Shown piece after piece: positions 24,533-32,600 of a stretch of DNA of 34,127 nucleotides. The notes beneath the pieces were generated by a model. It was not told the origin of the DNA. It worked only from the letters and a program-made list of their open reading frames with translations, and did no database searches. Location of the stretch: contig MHBL01000084.1 of NCBI GenBank assembly GCA_001803235.1, forward strand, positions 1 to 34,127, given 5' to 3'. This DNA is from Lentisphaerae bacterium RIFOXYA12_64_32 (lineage in GTDB: Bacteria; Verrucomicrobiota; Lentisphaeria; Oligosphaerales; YB12-FULL-65-16). The position numbers and the translations under genes were made by a program. Position 1 is the stretch's first letter. Every line of letters starts with the position of its first letter.

Positions 24533-24663
24533 CGACCGTACCGCGGGCGGCCCTCCGCCCGCCATCCGAGCCTTGCGCCACGTGCGTGCCGTGAAGCGGG
24601 CGGAGGGCCGCCCGCGGTACGGTCGCAAGGTGACGGGGCTTGGACCGCTGCTTGCACAGGTCG
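24533..24663 (+). repeat. Family B palindromic repeat, complete copy
   Basis: The arms 24533-24562 and 24596-24625 are perfect 30-base reverse complements. The left begins CGACCGTACCGCGGGCGG and the right ends CGCGGTACGGTCG, with a 33-base loop. A 28-base spacer (24626-24653) and the tail GCACAGGTCG (24654-24663) follow. It fills the gap between the SGNH-like gene and the glycosyltransferase gene. Confidence 0.88.
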
Positions 24664-24720
24664 GTTATTCTTCCGCGGGCCATGAGTTGCGCCCGGCCCC
24701 CGCATGCGCCATGTTGTCCG

Positions 24721-26184
24721 ATGCCCGAAACCACACCAACACCATTCGAGGAACTCGGGAAGCCGCGTCTGCCGGGCGCTCCCCCAGACCCGTATTCGCC
24801 GCGTGGCTTCCCCCAGGCCCAGCGCACCTTGATGCCGTGGCAGCGCTACGCGCTGATCGGCGCGGTCGTGTTGCTGGCCGCCGCCGCATTCGTGAGCTGG
24901 CGCATTGAACTGCTCGTCATCAATATCGTGCTTTCCGTCTTCTACCTGGTCACCACGGTCTACCGGTACTGGCTCATCGATCTGTCCATGCGCCAGGCGC
25001 GCGACCTGCGTTTCACGCCCGAGCAGTTGGCGCACCCCCCCGCCGCAGCGGAACAGTGGCCAACCTATGTGGTGCTCGTACCGCTCTACCACGAGGCCGA
25101 CGTGCTGCCGCGCCTGGTCGCCGGCCTGAGCCGGCTCGACTACCCGAAAGACCGGCTCGAAATCCGCCTGCTCGTCGAGGCGGACGACGACGAAACCATG
25201 GCCGCCGCACGCGCACTCGACCTCCGACCGCCGTTCGTGATCTGGCCCATTCCCGTGTCGCAACCGCGCACCAAGCCCAAGGCCTGCAACGTCGGCCTGC
25301 AGAACTGCAACGCCCAGTTGCTGGTCATCTATGACGCGGAAGACCAACCCGAGCCCGATCAGTTGAAGAAAGCGGCCTGGGCTTTCGCGTCGGTCTCGCG
25401 GCATGTGGCCTGCATCCAGGCCAAGCTGAACTTCTACAACTCGCGCCGGAACTTCCTCACCCGCTGCTTCACGGCGGAGTATGCGACTTGGTTCGACCTC
25501 TGCCTGCCCGGCCTGGACCGGCTCCAGGCCCCGATCCCGCTGGGCGGCACGTCCAACCACTTCCGTGTCGCCGTGCTCAAAGACCTGGGCGGCTGGGACG
25601 AGTTCAACGTCACCGAGGACTGCGACCTGGGCATACGCCTGTTCGCCGAAGGCTGGCAGACCCGGATCCTGGACTCAACCACCTGGGAACAGGCCTGCCC
25701 CGACCTGCGCTACTGGATCCGCCAACGCTCGCGCTGGGTCAAAGGCTACATCCAGACCTACCTGATCCACAACCGTGCGCCACTGCGGTTGCTGCGACGC
25801 ATGGGCTTCACGCACGCCCTGCACTTTCACCTCCTGGTCGGCGGCACGCCCCTGTGTCAGCTCATCAGCCCACTGTACTGGTTCCTGGCTGTCCTGTGGC
25901 TGGTGGCCCGCCCCCAGGGCCTGAGCGAGTTCTTCCCGGGTCCCATCTTCGCCATGGGCGCACTGTGCCTGTTCGTCGGCAATTTCATTTTCGCGTACAC
26001 CGCCGCCATCGCCTGCGTACGACGCGGTTTCGGCGACCTCGCCAAGCACGGACTGCTCATGCCCATCTACTGGGTACTCATGAGCTTGGGCGCCTGGCGC
26101 GGCCTGGTACAACTGTTGCTGAACCCGCATCACTGGGACAAGACCGCGCACTTTGCCGACCCGCAGGCCACGGCGTCGGGGTGA
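24721..26184 (+). CDS. Processive family 2 glycosyltransferase, membrane-bound
   Basis: A 487-residue inner-membrane enzyme expected to polymerise a polysaccharide from a nucleotide sugar on the cytoplasmic face. Two membrane segments (about 42-80) precede the GT2 domain, which starts TYVVLVPLYHEADVLPRLV. The metal-binding motif is DAED at 205-208, the TED motif is at 298-300, and QRSRW is at 335-339, all as in cellulose-synthase-like processive enzymes. Three or four membrane segments end the protein. The start at 24721 is the first ATG clear of the upstream repeat that fits the N-terminus; 24682 is also possible, and neither has a good ribosome binding site. The next gene follows by 33 bases. 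Product sugar is unknown. Confidence 0.88.
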   Translation: MPETTPTPFEELGKPRLPGAPPDPYSPRGFPQAQRTLMPWQRYALIGAVVLLAAAAFVSWRIELLVINIVLSVFYLVTTVYRYWLIDLSMRQARDLRFTPEQLAHPPAAAEQWPTYVVLVPLYHEADVLPRLVAGLSRLDYPKDRLEIRLLVEADDDETMAAARALDLRPPFVIWPIPVSQPRTKPKACNVGLQNCNAQLLVIYDAEDQPEPDQLKKAAWAFASVSRHVACIQAKLNFYNSRRNFLTRCFTAEYATWFDLCLPGLDRLQAPIPLGGTSNHFRVAVLKDLGGWDEFNVTEDCDLGIRLFAEGWQTRILDSTTWEQACPDLRYWIRQRSRWVKGYIQTYLIHNRAPLRLLRRMGFTHALHFHLLVGGTPLCQLISPLYWFLAVLWLVARPQGLSEFFPGPIFAMGALCLFVGNFIFAYTAAIACVRRGFGDLAKHGLLMPIYWVLMSLGAWRGLVQLLLNPHHWDKTAHFADPQATASG

Positions 26185-26217
26185 AGAAATGACCGGGATC
26201 GGACCGATCTTTTCGAC

Positions 26218-27753
26218 ATGACAGACCCAAGTCACATCACAGATCTGGCGCCCGCGGACACCGATCCGCGGCACGACGACGGGGCCAACCTTTCCGCCGT
26301 CGTCGCGTGGACCTGCTTCGTGGCCGTGCTGGTCGCCATTCGACTGCTCCTGCCGTTCACCCCGACGGCAGCCGCGCTCACCCATGGACGCATTGCCGAC
26401 GCGCTCCTCGGCGGCCTGAACTGGGGCCGACAAGCGCTGATCGGATCGTTCGAGTTCCCGCCGTTGCCAACGCTGAGCCTGGTCGCCGCCAAAGTGGCCG
26501 GCGGATGGGTCGGGATCAGCGGCGAGCGGCTTCTCGTGGCCTGCTGCCAAGTGTGGGCGCTGGCCTGTTTCCTGACCATTCCGGAACGGCCACGACGCGC
26601 CTGGCTGGCCGCCGCCTGCCTCGGCTTCGCCTTCCTCGCCCCGGATCTGCGGGCCGCATTCATGGCGCTGGACCCGAATTGGATCGCGGTCGTGCCGCTC
26701 TGCTATGCCGTCAAGCACCTGCTGCGCTGGAACCGTGACCGGCAGTTGCGCGATGCCATCGTCTGCGCGCTCTGCGCCGGATTGCTGGTGTTCTGCGGCC
26801 TGGTCGGCATCGCCTTCGCCGCGACCCTGATGGCAACCCTGGGGATCCAGGAACGCCGCTGTGCCAACTCCCCGACACCGTGCGTCGACGGCCTGGGCTG
26901 GTTGCTGTGGACACCGCTATGCTACTGCGTCGCTCTCTGGTTGCTTTGGAACTGGCTGATCATGGGCGATGTGGGGTTCGCATTCCGCTGCCCCGCCGCC
27001 GCCTGGCGCGGCGCCACGGCCGGCGAACTCCGCATCGGCCTGACCGGAACCCTGAAGCAGACGTCGGTACTGGTTCTGGGTGGCGCCCTCGCCTGGCTGC
27101 TCTGCCTCCACGGATCGCTGCGGCGACCGAGCTTCTGCCTGCTCGCGGGCCTGGCGGCCGCCAGCCTCGCCAGGGCCCTGATGGGCGCCGCACAGGCCCC
27201 GGCGCCCGGGACCTCACTGCTGCCCCTCGGGCTGGGCCTGCTCGGCCTCACCCTCCCCTGCCTGGTCCTCGACTGGCGTCGCAACCGGTGGCTGGTTCTC
27301 GCGACCGCATACCTGCTCGCCTTCTGTACGGTCGCGGCAATGCGGCGCCCCGCCGACCCCTTTGCCGCAGACCAGGCCGCACGCCTGCCTGCGCCCAGCG
27401 CCGAGAGCCTCTGCGCTTTCATCGACACATTCTGGCCCGATTCCCGTATCATGGTATACGGCACCGAAGTCCCGGCCCTCTACCATGACTTGCACGAGCG
27501 GCGTTTCGTGGCCCGACTCGATTTCCGAGAGCAGGAATTCCTGGCCCAGGCCAACGACGAACAACTCCACCTGCTGGTGCCGCCACCCGACGGCTGGCAC
27601 TGCCCCCGACGCGGTGGCGTTTTCAGTGACATCCACGCCAACGGCCGACCCTGGCTGCTGCTCGAACGCCAGTGGCCCACAGGCTGGCAGCTCTGGCGCT
27701 GCGTCATTGCCCCCAAGGGCGAATCCAAGATCGATCGCCGCCTTCGGCAGTGA
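26218..27753 (+). CDS. Multi-pass membrane protein, possible glycan enzyme
   Basis: A 511-residue protein with roughly ten hydrophobic segments between residues 28 and 385, for example VVAWTCFVAVLVAIRLLL and SLLPLGLGLLGLTLPCLVL. A soluble C-terminal part (about 400-511) includes MVYGTEVPALYHDLHERRF. The arrangement of a long membrane region and a C-terminal periplasmic domain recalls the lipid-linked-sugar glycosyltransferases of the GT-C type (ArnT or PMT-like), but I find no diagnostic Asp-Glu motif early in the protein. I do not recognise the family. It starts 33 bases after the glycosyltransferase and is probably co-transcribed with it. Confidence 0.72.
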   Translation: MTDPSHITDLAPADTDPRHDDGANLSAVVAWTCFVAVLVAIRLLLPFTPTAAALTHGRIADALLGGLNWGRQALIGSFEFPPLPTLSLVAAKVAGGWVGISGERLLVACCQVWALACFLTIPERPRRAWLAAACLGFAFLAPDLRAAFMALDPNWIAVVPLCYAVKHLLRWNRDRQLRDAIVCALCAGLLVFCGLVGIAFAATLMATLGIQERRCANSPTPCVDGLGWLLWTPLCYCVALWLLWNWLIMGDVGFAFRCPAAAWRGATAGELRIGLTGTLKQTSVLVLGGALAWLLCLHGSLRRPSFCLLAGLAAASLARALMGAAQAPAPGTSLLPLGLGLLGLTLPCLVLDWRRNRWLVLATAYLLAFCTVAAMRRPADPFAADQAARLPAPSAESLCAFIDTFWPDSRIMVYGTEVPALYHDLHERRFVARLDFREQEFLAQANDEQLHLLVPPPDGWHCPRRGGVFSDIHANGRPWLLLERQWPTGWQLWRCVIAPKGESKIDRRLRQ

Positions 27754-27832
27754 GTCCGCTGGCACTCGGGCCGGCCCCCGGTAGTGTCAAGTTCGGCATC
27801 TAGGAAGAATGACGAACAGATAGTCGTTGTCG

Positions 27833-27924
27833 CAATCGCCCTCGCAATCGTCGATCGATTGCCATTTCTGCAACAATCCTGGTTTTCGAGAAGCGATGGC
27901 GACGAGGATTGCGAGAAGCGATTG
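27833..27924. repeat. Imperfect inverted repeat of CAATCG units
   Basis: The left arm CAATCGCCCTCGCAATCGTCG (27833-27853) and the right arm (27904-27924, ending GAGAAGCGATTG) pair at most positions with three or four mismatches. The left arm is itself two related 12-base units starting TCGCAATCG. The spacer has its own GCCAT/ATGGC ends. The structure follows the membrane protein stop by about 80 bases. Confidence 0.55.
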
Positions 27925-27948
27925 GGGGCAGAGGCAATGCCATCAACC

Positions 27949-28079
27949 CGACCTGTGCAATAGTCGGACCAGGCCCCGTCACCGTCCGACCGTACCGCGG
28001 GCGGGCCCCCGCCCGCTTCTCTGCATGCACGCAACTCAAGGCTCGGATGGCGGGCGGAGGGCCGCCGCCGTACTTGTCG
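27949..28079 (-). repeat. Family B palindromic repeat, inverted copy
   Basis: Read on the minus strand this is arm, loop, arm, a 28-base spacer and the tail GCACAGGTCG (27958-27949). The arms are 27987-28016 and 28050-28079; they match the 24533-24663 copy with several changes. Orientation is opposite to the other two copies. The fixed 28-base spacing is conserved. Confidence 0.82.
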
Positions 28080-28209
28080 GTCAGGCGAAACCATTCTGAA
28101 CTGGCACCGCGACATCTCCGGCCTCGCGTCGCTCAGCCTATGGCGGACATGCTGGCGAGACGCGCCCAACTCCACGCCCCGAGCTCCGTGCTAAATCCGC
28201 TGCCGGCAC

Positions 28210-28238
28210 TTGCGTATCCCGATATCAGAGAGTATGTT
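28210..28238 (+). promoter_or_regulatory. Sigma-70-like promoter candidate
   Basis: TTGCGT (28210-28215) and TATGTT (28233-28238) are separated by 17 bases in an AT-richer patch. Each matches four of six consensus bases. It would give a leader of about 115 bases for the zinc-ribbon/PTS pair starting at 28358. Confidence 0.45.
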
Positions 28239-28357
28239 AATTACAGTGTGCGGTGTCGTTTCAGGGTTCCGATCCGCGCGGTTCACGCGGGCGGACATTC
28301 TGCTTTGTCCAAGAACCAGTAGGGACGACACACGCACACGCACACCGAGGTCTCCCC

Positions 28358-28720
28358 ATGGAGAAACTCGTCACCAACCTGATCGAGTTGCAGGAACTCG
28401 AGATCGTCCTTGAAGAGTCCCGCATTGTGCACAGGGGCAAGCATCCGGTCGCATTCGGACGGCTTGAGGGGAGAGTTGTCAAACTGCGTCGCGGCATTCC
28501 GGGACAGTCGCTGAAGCGCTACGACGCCCTGCGCCGCAGCGGCCTGGGTGCGGTGCGGGAAACCAACGGCCTGTGCCGGGGCTGCTCCCTGAATGTGCCG
28601 CTCGGGGACTTGCGGCGCATGCGCCGCGGCGAAATGGAGTGGCTCTGCCCCAACTGCGGACGCTACCTCCTCATCTCCTCCAAGGCTGACAGTGGCGTTG
28701 TCGGGCACCTCACGGCATGA
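28358..28720 (+). CDS. C4-type zinc-ribbon protein
   Basis: A 120-residue cytoplasmic protein. A short helical N-terminal part (LIELQELEIVLEESRIVH) is followed by a four-cysteine zinc ribbon, CRGCSLNVP and LCPNCGRYLL, with 26 residues between the two CxxC pairs. This pattern belongs to the zf-RING_7 (PF02591) type, whose usual members have a much longer N-terminal coiled coil; here it is cut down. The start at 28358 has GAGG 8 bases upstream. The frame is open further upstream but lacks a fitting start. It overlaps the next gene by ATGA, so the two should be translated together. A nucleic-acid-binding role is guessed from the family only. Confidence 0.82.
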   Translation: MEKLVTNLIELQELEIVLEESRIVHRGKHPVAFGRLEGRVVKLRRGIPGQSLKRYDALRRSGLGAVRETNGLCRGCSLNVPLGDLRRMRRGEMEWLCPNCGRYLLISSKADSGVVGHLTA

Positions 28721-29175
28721 TCGACATCAGAGCACTTCTACCCCGCGAGCACATCATCTTCGAGCTGGCGGGTGCGAACCGGCGCGCGATCCTCCGCACC
28801 ATGGCCGAGCCTTTGGCCGCGGCATCGCTGATCACTCACCTCGACGAATTCCTCAACGATGTCGAGGCACGCGAGGACGAAATCACGACCCAGGTCGCGG
28901 ACCGGGTCGCGATGCCGCATGCGCGCTCCGCCGCGGTGCGGCGCCTGGTGCTGGTCGTCGGCATCGCCGACAAGCCCGGCTTGGCCTTCAACCCTGACGT
29001 CTCCAAGACCTGCCGGCTGTTCTTCCTGATCGGTGTCCCGGCCCTGGCCCCGACCGCGCACCTGCCGCTGCTGCAGCACTTGGCGAACTTCGCCCACGAC
29101 CCGAAACACGTCGACAAACTCCTCGCCTCCGAAAATCACGTTCAGGTCGTCCGCTGCCTCGCGGCCAAAGGGTGA
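28717..29175 (+). CDS. ptsN: PTS EIIA-2 domain protein, PtsN-like
   Basis: A 152-residue single-domain EIIA of the fructose/mannitol class. The phosphorylation site is His68 in VADRVAMPHARSAAV. The family pattern before it, ILRTMAEPLAAASLI and EDEITTQVADRVA, and after it, LVLVVGIADKPGLAFN and VSKTCRLFFLIGVP, is complete. Such stand-alone proteins (PtsN, EIIA-Ntr) usually regulate and do not transport sugar. No EIIB, EIIC, HPr or rpoN gene is in the window. The ATG overlaps the stop of the zinc-ribbon gene by 4 bases, indicating translational coupling. Confidence 0.9.
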   Translation: MIDIRALLPREHIIFELAGANRRAILRTMAEPLAAASLITHLDEFLNDVEAREDEITTQVADRVAMPHARSAAVRRLVLVVGIADKPGLAFNPDVSKTCRLFFLIGVPALAPTAHLPLLQHLANFAHDPKHVDKLLASENHVQVVRCLAAKG

Positions 29176-29197
29176 CGGCTGCAGAAAGGCGGGGAAT

Positions 29198-29355
29198 CGA
29201 CCTGTCCGGCGAATCCGGCATCGCCGGCCGTGCGGCCGCTGTGGCTCGGTGCGTCCCGCGCCGAAGCAGGGTGCCCCGGCCGGTCCCCGGCCGAGGACCT
29301 CGGTTCGGGACGAACCGACGCGCCACACTGCGGCCCCGGAGGTCCCGCGCCACTG
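29198..29355 (-). repeat. Family D repeat, inverted copy
   Basis: Read on the minus strand it begins with CAGTGGCGCGGGACCTCC, matching 16056, and ends with ACAGGTCG (29205-29198), a shortened form of the shared tail. The middle keeps CAGGGTGCC and GTCCCGCGCCG blocks. Spacing between blocks differs from the first copy, so the two have diverged. Confidence 0.7.
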
Positions 29356-29373
29356 TCTTCCTCCCGGGAACTC

Positions 29374-29531
29374 CCCAGGGCTGTTTCAAGATTCGTGACC
29401 GTCGCGTGCAGCGAGTCCCCCCGGCGTGTCCCCACGCCGGGGGGGCGGCCTGCGGACAGGCCGCCCCTACCAGGCGTGCGCGGAGGTGTGGCCTTCCGAG
29501 ACGCGGCGCCAGATCTTGAAACAGCCCTGGG
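29374..29531. repeat. 158-bp element with 19-bp inverted ends (family E)
   Basis: The ends 29374-29392 (CCCAGGGCTGTTTCAAGAT) and 29513-29531 are exact reverse complements. Inside are two strong hairpins: CCCCCCGGCGT with ACGCCGGGGGG (29417-29444), and GGGCGGCCTG with CAGGCCGCCC (29443-29466). No open frame for a transposase lies inside. It has the form of a miniature inverted-repeat element; no target-site duplication is evident. Confidence 0.78.
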
Positions 29532-29602
29532 AACTCCCTGCTGCGCCTTGATCGACGCGCTGCCACGCGCTATCGTGCTGACAACCTGCGGAGGACTTCA
29601 CT

Positions 29603-32600
29603 ATGCCGTTGATGCGATTCGGGGCCGTCATCGCCCTTGCCTGTACCTTGACCGGCGCGGTCGGCGCCGCGCCTGACCCTGGCCGACAACTGGTGGACGA
29701 CTTCAGCGCCGGCGATGTCGCGGCCTGGAAAAGCAGCCTGTCGCCGGACTACTTCAAAGGCGGCGGCGACCGCCAGGCGCTGGCTGTCGTGGACGACCCT
29801 GAGCGCGGCAAAGTCCTCAGGTGCGAAGTCTGTTTCAACGATCCGGCCAAGTCCGAGGTTGTGTTCATCACCCGGCCGCTGGAACCGAAACCGCGCGCCA
29901 TCGATGTCGCCGGGGTCCGGTTCCGCGTCAAGCTCACGGGCCCTGGTCTCGATCCGGCCGGCGGGCTGATCGTGCGCCTGCGGAGCGACGACACGTCGTT
30001 CCGCGACTGCAATGTGCAGGAGCAGTTGGGCCACGCGTTGCCGGTCAACGAGTGGGTCGAGGTGTCCGTCGACCCACTCCAGGGCAGCGCCCTGCGCAAC
30101 ATCTGGAACACGCTCAAAGACACCCAGGCCACCTATCGCGAAATCACCTTCCGCCTGGACGACGTCGACGACACACATGCGGAGTTCGCACTGCTGCTGG
30201 ACGACATCACGCTGGTTCTGCGCGACGCGTCGGAGAGCTCGTACACGCCACAGGTCCAGGCGCGGCCGGACGACGGCCGCACGCGCGTGTTGTTCCTCAA
30301 ACACCGCGCCGCCGGCTACTACGGCATCGAAGACGCCATCCGGACCGCGGTGCCGCCGGCGGAGACGGACACGCTCTTCTTCCGCGGCCTGCACTTCGAA
30401 CTGTTCGGGTTTGCGACCTCGGCCGCGGCGGTGCTCGCCTACGACGCCATCGTCATGCTGGACGTGGACCCGTTTGTGCTGACCACGGACCAGGCGCGCT
30501 GGACCGCCGATGCGGTGGCCTCCGGCGCGCACCTGCTCGTGTTCGCCGGCCCAACCTCGCTCACCCATGCCCGCGACCCGCGCACCGCGCTGCTCGCCGT
30601 CCTGCCCGTGACCTTCACGCCCAACGCCAAGGATGTCGCGGTTGGCGCGCCGCCGGAACGCGGGCCCGATCACTTCCTCAACCTTGGCTTCGACCCCGCC
30701 GGCATGGGCAAGGTCGCGGCCGTTCAGGCCCTGACCCCCAAACCCGGCGCCGAGGTGCCGTGGACGACCAAGGGCCAGCCGCTGGTCGTCACCATGCCAT
30801 TCGAGAAAGGCCGGGTCACGGTCGTCAATGCCTGGGCCAAGGTGGACGCGTCGGACACCGGCGATTTCTTCACGTCCCCACTCTCCGATGACCTGATGCG
30901 GCAACTGGTGCGGTACGCGCTCGGTCGTACCGGCGACCTCTTGCTCCGGACGCTCACACTGCCACCGCTGCAGATGCTCGGTGGCGGCGAACTCCGACTC
31001 CAGGCCGCCGCTGACGGTGCGGCCCCGACTGACCTGCGCCTGCTCGTCGACGGCAAGCCCACAGACCCGCCACAACCAGCGCCAGGGGGCGAGTTCGTTC
31101 TCACGGCGCACCTGCCGGCACCCACACTCAGTGAGGAACCGCATCGACTCCGCGTCGAGCGCCTCGCGGGCGCGGTGTACGATTGGCGTGACTTCGTCGT
31201 TGAGGCCCAGAACCCCGTCCGGCTCGACATCGTGTGGACCTGCAGCAAGTACACGTTCGCTCCGGGCAGCCGGGTCGAGTTCACAACCCAATGGACTCGG
31301 CGGGCCGCAGAAGCGGCTGCGGCAACTGCACCGATTCCGGCGCTGGACGTGGTTGCGGAGTTCGCAGACCTGCGCTCGGAGTACCGCTGGCCGGTGCCGC
31401 GTGCCGAAGCAGCTGACGGCACCGCCCGCTTCGCCGGCACACTGCCGAACCTGGCCAGCGGCGAGTATGTGCTCAACGTCAAAGCGACCGGTGGCGACGG
31501 CACATCCGTTTCAACCTCGACGCGCTGCTACGTGGTCGACCCGCTCGATCTCGCCAATGTGTTCCCTATCATGTCGACCGTCGGCATCAGCAGTGGCGGG
31601 CACTACCTGGACGAGGCCGGCGTCGGGGGACGCATCGAGGACCTTCTCGAGCACGGGTTCAACACCGCGGCGATCACCGGCATCAGCAACTTCCGCACCG
31701 GCCGGAGTGCGAACTCCGCACGACTCAACGCCTGGGCCGAGAGTTACGCGCAGCAGCGCGGCATGGTCACCACGTACGAGTACGCCAGCTTCCAAAACGT
31801 CGGCCGCAACGAAAAGACGCAGCCGTGCGTGTTCGACCCGGCCTACGTGGACAAACTGCGGCAGCGCCTGGTCCCGCTCGTCGAGGTGGCGAACCGCACC
31901 CCGCGCCTGATGACCGTCAAGGTCACGGATGAACCGCACGCCGGACCGGGCAATATGGACGGGTGCGAGTTCTGCAAAGCCGAGTTCAAACGCCGCTACG
32001 GCGTCGAACTCCGTGAGCCCGCCGCGGACGATCCGGACATCTTCCTGCGCTGGGCTTTTGCCGACTTCATCGGCGCCTACGTCAGCCAAGGGTATGCCCA
32101 GAGCGCGGCCATCCGCAAGGAGCAGAAAGGCCAGTTCGATCTGCTGCTGACGTACACCAACATGCTGGCGTCCCAGAAGCCGCGCACCCAACAGGAAGAC
32201 ACACTGAACTGGAGTCGGTACGTGCGCTGGGTCGATTTCGACGTGTATCCGTACTTCTATCCCAAGTCACAGCGCGTGCGCATGGTCGAGGCCAGCTTCT
32301 GCATGACCGCCCTGCGCGACATTGCCCGGGCGCTCGGCATTCCCTGGGGTTCCTACGTCGAGCTCGACGACCGCAACTGGCCGTTCCAGCAGAATCCGAA
32401 GGAGGCGTCGGCCGAGTGCGCCTACACCGCCATTGCGCACGGCGCGAACTACCTCAACAGCTTCATCAACACAGTCGCGGACACCGGTACCCAGGCGCGA
32501 CCCGAGCGCTGGGAAGAGGCAGGAAAGGCGTTGCGTGCCATTCGCCGTATCGGCCCGATCCTGAACCGCATGCCGGCCGTGCACCCGCCGCTCGCGGTCC

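Larger units (their letters stand above)
27754..28357. other. Long intergenic region with two repeat structures
   Basis: A 604-base gap with no supported gene. It holds an imperfect inverted repeat (27833-27924), an inverted family B copy (27949-28079) and a promoter candidate (28210-28238). A short hexamer run, CACACG twice then CACACC, lies just before the ribosome binding site of the zinc-ribbon gene. Confidence 0.6.
29176..29602. other. Intergenic region made of stacked repeats
   Basis: A 427-base gap with no supported gene. It contains a family D copy (29198-29355) and then a 158-base element with 19-base inverted ends and two internal hairpins (29374-29531). GGAGGA stands 7 bases before the start of the downstream glycosidase-like gene at 29603. 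Confidence 0.65.

Noticed and set aside
24640..24720. Extension of the glycosyltransferase start to 24640
   Set aside because: This part overlaps the family B spacer and tail, and its translation is Cys/Pro/Arg-rich and unlike a GT2 N-terminus.
29570..31291. Minus-strand open frame of 573 codons opposite the large glycosidase-like gene
   Set aside because: Mirror frame. The plus strand has a signal peptide, a good ribosome binding site and consistent domain patterns.
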